Below are positions 8,621-17,285 of a DNA stretch of 64,000 nt, piece after piece; the stretch's first letter is position 1; every line of letters begins with the position of its first letter. Below the pieces are notes generated by a model that searched no databases, had not been told where the DNA came from, and saw only the letters and a program-made list of their open reading frames with translations. Source of the DNA: Puniceibacterium sp. IMCC21224 (GTDB lineage Bacteria; Pseudomonadota; Alphaproteobacteria; Rhodobacterales; Rhodobacteraceae); the NCBI RefSeq assembly GCF_001038505.1, contig NZ_LDPY01000001.1:4080426-4144425 (forward strand), given 5' to 3'. The translations under genes and the position numbers were made by a program.

Positions 8621-11320
8621 TCAAGCGGCCAAGGTCGCCCGGCGGCGTCGGCGGACCTGTATCTGCAGGATCATCAGCAGAAGAGCAGTCGCGGGAATGT
8701 ACCAGATTTCTTTCGGGAGCCGGTCGCGAGCCAATTCGATCGCGGAAAGACGCACATTGGCGTCACCATAAAAATCGAATCCACGCAAGGCGGAATAGGC
8801 CCGGCTGCCGGGAAGCGGCTCCTCCAGCACAAGCTGGTTTTCGCTGACCACAACTGCAATGCCGGCGGACCGAAGTCTCTGAATGCCCGAGGTTTCTATT
8901 CCGGATTCGATGTGGGAACCGGGGTCTTGTACCGAGTCAATCAGTTGCGCGAGATACACCTGTCGACGTATCTGCTCCGGGACCCTTGCATCCGGGCCCA
9001 TAATCACCAGTCGAAGGGATGCTTTCTGCGCCGCATCAGCCGCTTCGGACAGGATCGGTATGCCTGTGACTGTCTCGAAGGGCGGGTCGACAAGATCCAG
9101 CCAGAAGCCCGGTCGAAAGAGCGTGAAGGCGATCAGGAGAAGCGCAGCGGATTCCCACAGTCTCGACCGTATCAGCAGCCAGCCCTGGGTGGCAGATACA
9201 AACAGCAACATGGCCAGAGTTGCCGTCAACGAGATGAACACCGCCTGCCACCAGACCACGTCGATTAATAGAAGCTGGGTGTTGAATATGAACAGGAACG
9301 GCAACAGAGCTGTCCGGATGTCGTAAAGGAATCCCTGGACACCCGTCCGCAGCGGGCTACCGCCCGAGATGGCGGCGGCCGCAAAAGAGGCCATTCCTAC
9401 TGGTGGGGTCACATCGGCGAGGATGCCGAAATAGAACACGAACAGGTGAACAGCGACCAATGGAACAATCAATCCGTTCTGCGCACCAATAGAAACGACA
9501 ACCGGCGCCATCAGGGTCGACACCACGATATAGTTCGCTGTTGTCGGCAGCCCCATCCCGAGAAGGATACTCATCGCTGCAACCAGCAGCAGCATGAGCA
9601 TCAAGCTGCCTCCCGCGAGATATTCGACAAACGAACCGATCACCTGATGCATTCCGGTGAGCGATACAGAGCCGATAATTACCCCTGCAACGGCAGTCGC
9701 CACTGCAATCCCGATCATGTTACGGGCGCCGAATACGAGGCCGTCGCGCAGATCTCTGGCCCCGTCGCAAAGCGCCGCCCGCAGGCCGGCGGTGCCAGAG
9801 CCGCGCAGCAGCACCTTCAACGGCTTCTGTGTCACCAGGATTACGACGAGAAGCTCGATTGCCCGTAACGCTGACAGCGTCGGGGACAAGCGTTCAAATA
9901 GGATACACCAGATCAGCACGATGATAGGGAGAAGGAAGTAGGCGCCGGTCGTCAAGACATCACCCGCCCGCGGCAACGTTTCGGCAGCCCACTCATCGGG
10001 GTCCAGATCAGGTCGGCGCGCGGCCAACCAAATCAATCCCAGATAGCAGATCGTCAGGATGACTACAGCCACGACGGGGACCGCTGCGGGCAGGGAGCGG
10101 GCCAACTCGGACAATAGCAGTCTGACCAGGCCGATCAGCCCGAAAATCAGGACTACGATGCAGATCGTACGTCCCCATCGGAACAGCGCGCTGTGTCGCG
10201 GTTCTGGTCGGGGCAGGCCGTTGAGCCCAAGCTTGAGGGCTTCGAGATGAACGATATAGAGCAGCGACAAATAGGTGATAGCCGCGGGTAAGGCCGCATA
10301 ATAGATGAGGGTCGCGTAGGGAACGCCGGTGAATTCTGCAATGAGAAAGGCGGCTGCGCCCATGACAGGTGGGGTCAACTGACCGTTGGACGACGCCGAG
10401 GCCTCAATCGCACCGGCCTTTTCGGCTGACAGCCCGGTGCGTTTCATCAGCGGAATGGTAAAAGTGCCTGTCGATACAACATTGGCGATCGAAGATCCTG
10501 AATAGATCCCGGAAATCCCCGAAGACAGTACGGCAGCTTTCGCAGGGCCTCCGCGCAAATGGCCCAGAAGCGCGAACGCGAGGCGGATGAAATAAAGGCC
10601 TGCTCCCGCCTTTTCCAGCAGCGCGCCAAACAGCACGAACAGGAAGATCATCGACGCCGAAACGCCCAATGCCACGCCGAAAACGCCTTCCGACTGCATC
10701 CAGTAATGCCACATGGCCTTGCTGAACGAGGCACCCTTCCAGCGTATGACCTCGGGCAACAGGTCGGAATACCCCGCAAATGTATAGAGCATGAATGCGC
10801 CTGCCACGAACAGCAGCGGCGGACCGAGCGAGCGGAACAGCCCGATGGCCACTGTCAGCAGGCCGATGCCGGCAATCCACAGATCCAGATCCGTCGGTAA
10901 TCCTGCGCGCGCGGAGATCTGGTCGCGAAAATAGAACAGGTACAGACAAGACGCCGCCCCGAGAGCGGCGAGCAGCCAATCCGTGACGGGAATGGATGTT
11001 CGCGCAGACCAGCTTGTTGACGGGAAGGCGAGCATTGCCAGCGCCAGAGCGAACGCAAGGTGGATTTGGCGTACCGCCTGTTCGTTCAGCGTCAGGTTCC
11101 AGCCTGTCAGCGCCGACAGCGTGAAAGGCAGGGTCGAGGCCACGTAGATTTGAAACAGCGACCAGAGAAGCGCCAGTGACGTCACGATCACGCCAGCCGT
11201 GCCCACCGGATGCCGCGCCCCGGTTTCCGACCCAACGATGTCGACAGATTTTTCGACGGTGTCGGTCGTCGTGACGGGCACACCGATGTTGCCATCGGTT
11301 GTCTTTGAATTGGGAGTCAT
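8621..11320 (-). CDS. TRAP transporter permease, fused, with C-terminal DUF3394-like extension
   Basis: 899 residues, longer than the permease at 2865-5012. The N-terminal half carries the 4-TM part, and the 12-TM part contains SGISGIYSGSSIANVVSTGT and GMGLPTTANYIVVSTLMAP. The last 180 or so residues add a soluble segment between two hydrophobic stretches, ending in a basic tail (QVRRRRRATLAA), consistent with the DUF3394 extension known on some fused TRAP permeases. It partners with the TAXI protein at 11383-12345. The ATG at 11320 is favoured; an in-frame ATG at 11368 would add 16 residues. The extension may modulate transport, which is inference. Confidence 0.9.
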   Translation of the reverse strand: MTPNSKTTDGNIGVPVTTTDTVEKSVDIVGSETGARHPVGTAGVIVTSLALLWSLFQIYVASTLPFTLSALTGWNLTLNEQAVRQIHLAFALALAMLAFPSTSWSARTSIPVTDWLLAALGAASCLYLFYFRDQISARAGLPTDLDLWIAGIGLLTVAIGLFRSLGPPLLFVAGAFMLYTFAGYSDLLPEVIRWKGASFSKAMWHYWMQSEGVFGVALGVSASMIFLFVLFGALLEKAGAGLYFIRLAFALLGHLRGGPAKAAVLSSGISGIYSGSSIANVVSTGTFTIPLMKRTGLSAEKAGAIEASASSNGQLTPPVMGAAAFLIAEFTGVPYATLIYYAALPAAITYLSLLYIVHLEALKLGLNGLPRPEPRHSALFRWGRTICIVVLIFGLIGLVRLLLSELARSLPAAVPVVAVVILTICYLGLIWLAARRPDLDPDEWAAETLPRAGDVLTTGAYFLLPIIVLIWCILFERLSPTLSALRAIELLVVILVTQKPLKVLLRGSGTAGLRAALCDGARDLRDGLVFGARNMIGIAVATAVAGVIIGSVSLTGMHQVIGSFVEYLAGGSLMLMLLLVAAMSILLGMGLPTTANYIVVSTLMAPVVVSIGAQNGLIVPLVAVHLFVFYFGILADVTPPVGMASFAAAAISGGSPLRTGVQGFLYDIRTALLPFLFIFNTQLLLIDVVWWQAVFISLTATLAMLLFVSATQGWLLIRSRLWESAALLLIAFTLFRPGFWLDLVDPPFETVTGIPILSEAADAAQKASLRLVIMGPDARVPEQIRRQVYLAQLIDSVQDPGSHIESGIETSGIQRLRSAGIAVVVSENQLVLEEPLPGSRAYSALRGFDFYGDANVRLSAIELARDRLPKEIWYIPATALLLMILQIQVRRRRRATLAA

Positions 11321-11382
11321 TCTTGGATTATCCTGCAGGAGTATCGCCCGCGAGCCCGCACAGAGCATCGCAGGCGAACCAG

Positions 11383-12345
11383 TTACTTCCAGCCGCGTTC
11401 TGCGTAATAGGCCGCCGCGCCCGGATGAAGCGGCGCGGACAGGCCGTTCACGCTCATGCCTTCAGGCTCGAGACCTCCGAGTGCAGGATGCAGGGCCTTG
11501 AATTCATCAATGTTTTCGAAAACCGATTTGACCAGTGCATGAACCGACGCATCGGGTTCTCTGGCAGACGTGATCAGCGTAGCGCCCACACCGAATGTTG
11601 CCACTTCATCGGCATTGTCCTGATACATCCCGCCAGGAATGGTTGTCGCAGCGTAATAGGGGTATTGATCAATGAGCGACTGTATCTCGGCGCCCGAAAC
11701 AGAGACCAATTCGATCGGGCACGTGGCCATGGCTTCCGTTACGACGGCGGCTGGATGGCCGACGACAATGGCGCCAGCGTCGATCTTTCCGTCGCACAGG
11801 GCTTGCGGCAATTCCGAACTTTTGAATTCCGCACCCAATGTGAAATCCGCGGACGTCAATCCGTAGGCATTCATGACCAATTCCATCGTGGCACGGCCAC
11901 CTGAACCGGCTTCGCCCAGATTGACCTTGTGACCTTTCAGCTCGGCAAATGTCTTGATACTGCTGTCCGCGCGGGCAAGAACCGTAAATGCTTCCGTATA
12001 GAGCGACAACACTGCGCGTTCGTCCTCGAACGGGCCCTGATCGGCGAAACTGCTTTCTCCTTTCAAGGCAAAATACTGCCAATCTGACTGGACCACGCCA
12101 AAGTCCAACTCACCAGCGCGAACGTTGTTGATGTTGTAAATCGACCCTCCTGTTGATTCTACCGAGCAGCGAATTCCAGTCTCTTTGCGGTCCTTGTTCA
12201 TCAAGCGGCAGATTGCGCCGCCGATCGGATAATAGACCCCGGTGATGCCGCCCGTTCCGATGGACACGAACTCTTCAGCTTGTGCGCTTGAGCCGGCGAT
12301 TCCGATAGCGAGGCAGACGAAGGAGCCTTTTAGAAATTTGATCAT
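11383..12345 (-). CDS. TAXI family TRAP transporter solute-binding protein (second system)
   Basis: 320 residues with a signal peptide (MIKFLKGSFVCLAIGIAG, cleavage about residue 23 after AQA). The mature protein begins EEFVSIGTGGITGVYYPIGG, the TAXI signature. This version carries a pair of cysteines (AICRLMN and GIRCSVE) found in a TAXI subgroup that may form a disulfide. It is a periplasmic receptor for the permease directly downstream. It is separated by 127 bases from the upstream LysR gene, and a LysR-type box lies in that gap. Confidence 0.93.
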   Translation of the reverse strand: MIKFLKGSFVCLAIGIAGSSAQAEEFVSIGTGGITGVYYPIGGAICRLMNKDRKETGIRCSVESTGGSIYNINNVRAGELDFGVVQSDWQYFALKGESSFADQGPFEDERAVLSLYTEAFTVLARADSSIKTFAELKGHKVNLGEAGSGGRATMELVMNAYGLTSADFTLGAEFKSSELPQALCDGKIDAGAIVVGHPAAVVTEAMATCPIELVSVSGAEIQSLIDQYPYYAATTIPGGMYQDNADEVATFGVGATLITSAREPDASVHALVKSVFENIDEFKALHPALGGLEPEGMSVNGLSAPLHPGAAAYYAERGWK

Positions 12346-12441
12346 GGTATTCCCTGTGTGATTATGGGTACGGGGCCTGCGCCCCTAGCCAGCATCAGAG
12401 AAATCTCAATATGAAGCGAGCGACATTAAGGAAATTCAGAT

Positions 12442-12463
12442 ATCGCCAAAAGGAATGTTTTCC
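12442..12463. promoter_or_regulatory. Probable LysR box upstream of second TAXI operon
   Basis: On the minus strand 12442-12456 reads ATTCCTTTTGGCGAT, a close relative of ATTCCTTTAGAGAAT at 14703. It overlaps the dyad GGAATGTTTTCC at 12452-12463. The position, about 100 bases before the TAXI start, suits LysR activation. Confidence 0.4.
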
Positions 12464-12472
12464 GGGAGAATT

Positions 12473-13375
12473 TCAGGGTAGCCCTATGTTCCCGGCGTCG
12501 AAGTCGCAGCATTCCGATCCAAGCGTCACCACATGCCGAAGAAAGTCGTCGCCCGCGCTCTTAAGATAGTGGATACCATAAGGTATTGGGGGCAAAGGTG
12601 GAGACGACTGCAGAGCCACGAGTCTACCGGACTGTACGAAATGTTCGCAGATGCGTGCGGGAAGATAGGCAATCCCGAGCCCTGACAGGGTCAGGGCCAA
12701 CTGGGCTGAGAAACTGGATGTCGAGATCTCATTGTCGATCGTGACCCGCAAAGAGGTCAACCAAGCCTCGACCATTGAGCCCAAGCCCGATCCATCGCGT
12801 TGCCCGATCACTGTCCGGTGGCGCAATTCTTCCGGGGTCAGGGTTTCCAATCCGGGAGCATACGTTGGCGCCCGCAGCCACTTAAGTTCCACGGTCGACA
12901 GCACCGTAGTCTCGATCTCCCGCGTCTCGAATGCATTGGGAACGATCGCTGCGTCCACGCTTCCGTCGCGTAGCTTTTGCATCAGCGAAATTGATCCGTC
13001 GACCACAGGTGTTACGGTCGCGCCTGGATAGCTCTCGCGAATTCTGGTCAGCAGCCGGGGCAGCCAAGTGATGGCAGTTAGCTCTGTGACGCCAAGTCGC
13101 AGCGTCCGAATGTCGTGTTGCGGGTGGACAGCGTCCATTAACCGATCACGTTGGTAGAGAACTTCGGAGACTTGTGGCAGCAGGCGGGTGCCATCCTCGG
13201 TCAGCAATATTCGCCTACCGTTGCGGTCGAAAATGTCGACACCCAAGGCATATTCACCTTCTTGGAGGCGTTTCGAGATTGCCGATTGCGTGGTGTTCAG
13301 ACGGTGCGCCGCTTCTCCAACACCCCCAAGCTTGGCCACCCAATAAATAGCTTCCAGTTGCTTGAGTGTGATCAT
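12473..13375 (-). CDS. LysR-family transcriptional regulator
   Basis: 300 residues with an N-terminal winged helix-turn-helix (ITLKQLEAIYWVAKLGGV, then AHRLNTTQSAISKRLQ) and a LysR substrate-binding domain. It lies between the aminotransferase gene and the TAXI gene, all in the same direction, so it is probably the local regulator of the TAXI-TRAP-glutamate dehydrogenase unit and of the aminotransferase. Its opening residues closely follow those of the LysR at 6190, which serves the other TAXI locus, suggesting common ancestry. Confidence 0.93.
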   Translation of the reverse strand: MITLKQLEAIYWVAKLGGVGEAAHRLNTTQSAISKRLQEGEYALGVDIFDRNGRRILLTEDGTRLLPQVSEVLYQRDRLMDAVHPQHDIRTLRLGVTELTAITWLPRLLTRIRESYPGATVTPVVDGSISLMQKLRDGSVDAAIVPNAFETREIETTVLSTVELKWLRAPTYAPGLETLTPEELRHRTVIGQRDGSGLGSMVEAWLTSLRVTIDNEISTSSFSAQLALTLSGLGIAYLPARICEHFVQSGRLVALQSSPPLPPIPYGIHYLKSAGDDFLRHVVTLGSECCDFDAGNIGLP

Positions 13376-13425
13376 CTACCGCACGCTCTCCGTTGAGCTC
13401 CGTAGCCAGAGCATGGCGTCGCAGG

Positions 13426-14628
13426 TCACTGTTTCAGACGCCCCGCGAAATCAGCCAGACGGTCGCAGGCTGCCGCGAGAACGTCAATGCCGCTTGCAAT
13501 CGAAAGTCGGAAGGCCGGGCTGACGCCATAAGCTGATCCCTGCACGCTTGCTACCCCGTGATCCAGCAGCTCCATCACCACGGCTGAATCGTCGCTGAGA
13601 ACCCGTCCAGAAGGACCGGCGCACCCAATCCATTCAGAACATCCAACATAGACATAGAACGCCCCTTGGGGTTCAAATACCGATAGGCCGGGTACGCTAG
13701 ACAATCGCTGTACGACAAGGTTCTTACGCGCTCTGTATGCGTCGACCCATTGGGGCAGGAAATCGAGGCCGGAGGTAAGCGCCGCCCGCGCCGCTTCCTG
13801 GCTCACCGCCGCCGGGTTGCCACTGTTTTGCGATTGCAACTTCGCCATGGCAGCAACCAGATCCGACGGGCCCGCGGCGTAGCCGATCCTGAATCCCGTC
13901 ATGGCGTAGGTCTTGGAGACACCATTCACAGTCAGCACCCTGTCGGCAAGATCAGGGTTTACCGCAGCAAACGAGCCCGCAGCGCGGTCAGTGAAGCGGA
14001 TATGCTCGTAGATCTCATCAGTCATAACCATTACGGAGGGATGGTCCCTCAGCACCCCGCCGATCTGCTGCATCGTTTCAATGTCGATCATCGTTCCCGT
14101 CGGGTTGTTGGGAGAGTTCAGCATCAGCCATCGCGTTCTGGGGGTCAGAGCCCGGCGCAATCTGTCGGGATCGATCCGGTAACCGTCGCTGGCAAAAGTT
14201 TCGACGACGACAGGCTTGGCCCCGTGATAAAGCGCGATGTCAGGATAAGACACCCAATAGGGAGCCACGACCACAACTTCATCTCCAGGCTCAAGTGTGG
14301 CGGCCATTGCATTGAAAATGACTTGCTTGGCGCCGGCTCCGACGATCACCTCATCGGGTCGCACCTTCAACCTGTTCTCCCGGAAGAATTTCTCCACAAT
14401 TGCTTGTTTGAGGGCCGCAGTTCCGCCGGGCGGAGTATACCGAGTCGCTCCCGCGGACATAGCCTCGGCGGCCGCTTGCAGAATATGCTTAGGTGTGTCG
14501 AAGTCCGGCTCGCCAGCCGTCAAGTCACAGATGTCCCGACCTTTTGCGATAAGACCGCGAGCATGGCTCATGGCGGCAATGCTCGGCGAGGGAGCAATTC
14601 GGCCTAGCCGGGTAGATATCTTCGTCAT
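13426..14628 (-). CDS. Class I/II pyridoxal-phosphate aminotransferase (aspartate aminotransferase-like)
   Basis: 400 residues, the usual length for bacterial type-I aspartate/aromatic aminotransferases. The PLP-binding lysine is in NGVSKTYAMTGFRIGY (K239), with the accompanying NSPNNPTG (171-178), the aspartate in MTDEIYEH (D204) and the conserved arginine R247. The C-terminal FRLSIA supplies the substrate carboxylate-binding arginine. It would move amino groups between aspartate or a related amino acid and 2-oxoglutarate. Followed 50 bases later by the LysR gene and then TAXI-TRAP and glutamate dehydrogenase, it fits a nitrogen-metabolism unit with imported 2-oxo or amino acids. Confidence 0.92.
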   Translation of the reverse strand: MTKISTRLGRIAPSPSIAAMSHARGLIAKGRDICDLTAGEPDFDTPKHILQAAAEAMSAGATRYTPPGGTAALKQAIVEKFFRENRLKVRPDEVIVGAGAKQVIFNAMAATLEPGDEVVVVAPYWVSYPDIALYHGAKPVVVETFASDGYRIDPDRLRRALTPRTRWLMLNSPNNPTGTMIDIETMQQIGGVLRDHPSVMVMTDEIYEHIRFTDRAAGSFAAVNPDLADRVLTVNGVSKTYAMTGFRIGYAAGPSDLVAAMAKLQSQNSGNPAAVSQEAARAALTSGLDFLPQWVDAYRARKNLVVQRLSSVPGLSVFEPQGAFYVYVGCSEWIGCAGPSGRVLSDDSAVVMELLDHGVASVQGSAYGVSPAFRLSIASGIDVLAAACDRLADFAGRLKQ

Positions 14629-14702
14629 TGGTCGTCCTCCACGTTGTCAGCAAATGATCAGGCGAGGGATATTGCGTCAAAGGAAATATTTTTCGGCGAC
14701 AC

Positions 14703-14750
14703 ATTCCTTTAGAGAATTTAAAATCGGGCGATCATATTCCCTTCTGGAAA
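14703..14750. promoter_or_regulatory. Two LysR-type boxes upstream of the aminotransferase
   Basis: ATTCCTTTAGAGAAT (14703-14717) is an exact ATTC-N7-GAAT box, and ATTCCCTTCTGGAAA (14736-14750) is a second with one mismatch. They are 33 bases apart, about three helical turns, the arrangement expected for a LysR tetramer. They lie 75-120 bases upstream of the aminotransferase start at 14628 and on the promoter side of the divergent SDR gene at 14896. Confidence 0.5.
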
Positions 14751-14895
14751 AGTAATTATTCTTAATAGTCCTTTGACGAATGACCTTCACCGATGTTGGG
14801 TCGTCGACAAGGTTTCCTTCGGCTGTGTGACTCGCTCGTGAGGCTCTGGCGCATTGGCGGGCGAAACCAGCACCAACTAAAAGGACATCAAGTAG

Positions 14896-15681
14896 ATGGA
14901 TTTAGGACTGACAGATAAAACAGCGCTGGTTCTGGGTGGTGGAGGTGGCTTGGGATCGGCCATTTCTGCGTGCCTCGCCGCTGAAGGTGCCAATGTGGCC
15001 GTCGCCGATCGGGATGCAGAAGCTGCCACACGTACGTCAGAAGCGGTTTTGGCGGCTGGCTCAAGTTCGATCGTAATTCCCTGGGATTTGGCTGATCTAG
15101 ACCAGATCAACGAAAATGTGGCCACGGTCGAATCGCAGCTTGGGCCAATCGACATCCTCGTGGCGCTAACTGGTGGCCCGCCTCCGGGCGAAGTTCAGGG
15201 CCAGGAATTCAATTCTTGGCGTACGCAGTTCGATGCCATGGTGCTGTCTGTCATTGGCATCTCGGATCGGGTTCTTCCAGGAATGCGCGGCAGAAAATGG
15301 GGACGCATCATTACGTCGACATCATCGGGCGTCGTTGCCCCAATTCCTAATCTTGGAATTTCAAACTCATTGCGAAGCACACTAGTCGGATGGTCCAAAA
15401 CCCTTGCCTCCGAAGTCGCGCGTGATGGCGTGACTGCAAACGTAATCGTGCCCGGTCGTATCTTGACCCCACGCATTGCATTTTTGGATCGCAAGAAAGC
15501 TGAACGCGAAGGCAAGACCGAGGAAGATGCCCGAGCCGCGAGCCTCGCAAACATTCCCGCTAATCGCTATGGCAACCCATCCGAATATGCGGATGTGGTC
15601 GCATTCCTCGCTAGTGAGCGGTCTTCCTATGTAACTGGTAGCGTCATCCGAGTAGATGGCGGTTACATTCCATCTATCTGA
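14896..15681 (+). CDS. Atypical SDR-family oxidoreductase (BKR-like, lacks the canonical YxxxK)
   Basis: 261 residues with a Rossmann-type start (LVLGGGGGLGSA, residues 11-22) and the C-terminal SDR signature YVTGSVIRVDGGYIPSI. The catalytic tetrad is not canonical: thirteen residues after the serines of TSTSSG (S143/S144), where Tyr is expected, the sequence is SNSLRS (156-161), with no YxxxK. The usual NNAG is replaced by LTGGPPPG. Such proteins form a known SDR subgroup annotated as BKR-like with imperfect motifs. It is directly followed by an RraA-like gene, probably in one operon. The reaction is unknown. Confidence 0.85.
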   Translation: MDLGLTDKTALVLGGGGGLGSAISACLAAEGANVAVADRDAEAATRTSEAVLAAGSSSIVIPWDLADLDQINENVATVESQLGPIDILVALTGGPPPGEVQGQEFNSWRTQFDAMVLSVIGISDRVLPGMRGRKWGRIITSTSSGVVAPIPNLGISNSLRSTLVGWSKTLASEVARDGVTANVIVPGRILTPRIAFLDRKKAEREGKTEEDARAASLANIPANRYGNPSEYADVVAFLASERSSYVTGSVIRVDGGYIPSI

Positions 15682-15696
15682 ATGACAGGACGTCAC

Positions 15697-16401
15697 ATGA
15701 CCTATGCAGAACAACTGGCGGCGCTAACTGAAGTTTCAACAGCTACCATTACAACGGTACTGCTCAAGAAAGGGCTGCGGAACATTTCACTACGTGGACC
15801 TTCACCACGCTTGCCGGGACAGCCCCGAATTGCTGGTCCAGCGTTCACAATGCGCTTTGTTCCAATGCGTGAAGATCTGGCGACGCCAGCGGCGTGGTCC
15901 TCCCCAACGTCAACGCGGGTCGCGGTAGAGCGCGCTGCGCCGGGTTCCATAGTGGTTGCTGGCGCGCTCGGGCATCTCGATTCCGGTATATTCGGCGACA
16001 TCCTTTGTGCCCGGCTGAAGCAGGTGGGAGCTGCGGGGCTTGTAACGGATGGTGCCATACGCGATATCGTAGGCATCAAGGAAAGCGGTCTTCCAGTCTG
16101 GGCCTCGGCAGTTGCTGCGCCGCCCGCGATCAGTGGCCTTAGCTTTGTCGGCTGGGATCAGGCAATTTCCTGCGGTGGAGTTGCGGTGTTTCCCGGTGAT
16201 TTCATTGTAGCTGACGAGGATGGAGCCGTAGTAATCCCGAAAGACTTGCTCCCGGATGTTGTAGAGGTTTCGCTGCAACAAGAAGCAGAAGAGGCGTGGA
16301 TTTTGGAGCGAGTTCTCGGTGGTGCGCCACTTTCCGGACTGTATCCCATGAACGCAGAGACACGAGATACTTACATGAAGCAATCCAAAAAGAAAAAATG
16401 A
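15697..16401 (+). CDS. RraA-like protein (4-hydroxy-4-methyl-2-oxoglutarate aldolase/oxaloacetate decarboxylase fold)
   Basis: 234 residues of the RraA/HMG aldolase fold. The pair of motifs GIFGDILCARLKQVGAAG and LVTDGAIRDIVG keeps the Asp and the Arg-Asp that bind metal and pyruvate moiety in the aldolases. It is thus more likely an aldolase or decarboxylase than an RNase E regulator. The ATG at 15697 is preferred because AGGA stands seven bases upstream; an ATG at 15682 directly after the SDR stop is possible. It is co-transcribed with the SDR. The C-terminus ends in a lysine run (KQSKKKK). A second family member is at 37363-37974. Confidence 0.85.
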   Translation: MTYAEQLAALTEVSTATITTVLLKKGLRNISLRGPSPRLPGQPRIAGPAFTMRFVPMREDLATPAAWSSPTSTRVAVERAAPGSIVVAGALGHLDSGIFGDILCARLKQVGAAGLVTDGAIRDIVGIKESGLPVWASAVAAPPAISGLSFVGWDQAISCGGVAVFPGDFIVADEDGAVVIPKDLLPDVVEVSLQQEAEEAWILERVLGGAPLSGLYPMNAETRDTYMKQSKKKK

Positions 16402-16740
16402 AAGTGGCTAGAAATTAGGGCGGGTAATCCTTGAGCGTTTTGTCTCCAGCATTTTAACGAAAACTGCTTCACAAAGGGTTCATTTGCCGAGAGTGCATAA
16501 GTGACCGCAAAAGGTTTGCCGCTGTGGAAAGATTTTCGCGGCGAGGCGGATAGTGCTTGTTAGCCCTCTTCCCCTTTGCGGGTAGGTTCAAGGTGGCATC
16601 AGTAAGCTAGCGCCACCTTGCTCCATCCGAACGATTGAACGGCCCAGAATGTTTGCGAGACGGATCATCCCGTGACCTGCGTATCGGCAGGCATCTCATT
16701 CCGGCGATCTCGCGCCGCTCCAAGATTTCCTCTTTGCACC
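16402..16740. other. Intergenic region between RraA-like gene and mobile cassette
   Basis: About 340 bases without a convincing gene. The only structure seen is the hairpin at 16590-16619. Homology to the second cassette copy starts near 16740, so this stretch is probably the junction between the metabolic region and inserted DNA. Confidence 0.5.
16590..16619. terminator. Hairpin with perfect 8-bp stem
   Basis: AAGGTGGC (16590-16597) pairs with GCCACCTT (16612-16619) across 14 bases. It is 190 bases beyond the RraA-like gene and has only a weak T-run, so terminator function is uncertain. Confidence 0.3.
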
Positions 16741-16754
16741 TTTGAATGTAATAT

Positions 16755-16771
16755 ATATCGCGTGGCGATAT
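16755..16771. promoter_or_regulatory. Palindromic operator candidate for the XRE regulator (copy 1)
   Basis: ATATCGCGTGGCGATAT is a perfect 7-bp inverted repeat around GTG, 27 bases upstream of the XRE start. The same element, with one changed base, stands at 55721-55737 before the second XRE copy, again at a 27-base distance. Position and conservation suggest autoregulation. Confidence 0.6.
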
Positions 16772-16798
16772 TTCGCGCAGCGTGTCCGTTTCAACGGC

Positions 16799-17008
16799 AT
16801 GAACTTGCGGGACCGTGTAGCACTAAACATCCAGGAGTTGAGACGCGCCCGCGGCCTCAGCCAGGAAGAGCTTGCTCATCGGGCCGACGTGAGCCGCGGC
16901 CATATGGGCAAGGTCGAGAACGCCAAGTTCGCCGCGTCGCTCGATCTGCTCGAACGCATCGCGAAGGCCCTGAAGGTCGACCCCGCCGAACTCTTTACAA
17001 AACGCTAG
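16799..17008 (+). CDS. XRE-family helix-turn-helix regulator (cassette copy 1)
   Basis: A 69-residue Cro/CI-type repressor consisting of a single HTH_3 domain: RARGLSQEELAHRADVSRG followed by HMGKVENAKFAASLDLLERI. The start MNLRDRVALNIQ at 16799 matches the second copy at 55765, which has no upstream in-frame extension. The two copies differ at only six residues. A palindromic operator candidate is at 16755-16771. It heads a small cassette with a hypothetical gene at 17085 and probably keeps a mobile element's genes repressed. Confidence 0.88.
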   Translation: MNLRDRVALNIQELRRARGLSQEELAHRADVSRGHMGKVENAKFAASLDLLERIAKALKVDPAELFTKR

Positions 17009-17084
17009 CTGCTTCCTGCCAGCCATTGATCGGTTCGGTCCCGATACGCCGCAATCGCTAGTCTAACGGTATGGCAGGAGTTCT

Positions 17085-17285
17085 ATGCGCAAGAAAAAAA
17101 CAGGCTGGCCCTTTCAGGAAGGGTTTATCATCGACGGAACGCAGGAAACCCACGTGTTCACCGACTACCGCTGGAACGATGGATCCGTGAGTCGGCGCCA
17201 GTTTGTCGATCCGGAAAGCTACGACGTCAGACTTGTCATCGTGCGGCCGTTTTCATTCAAGCCGCCGGGTGGCGAGGATCAGTAG
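17085..17285 (+). CDS. Hypothetical 66-residue protein (cassette copy 1)
   Basis: A small soluble protein beginning MRKKKTGWPFQEGFIIDG, with a conserved middle segment HVFTDYRWNDGSVSRR. No known domain is recognised. A near-identical gene is at 56051-56251, which supports it as a real coding gene. It lies 76 bases after the XRE gene, in the same direction, and ends seven bases into the convergent gene at 17279, so the stop codons overlap. Confidence 0.7.
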   Translation: MRKKKTGWPFQEGFIIDGTQETHVFTDYRWNDGSVSRRQFVDPESYDVRLVIVRPFSFKPPGGEDQ

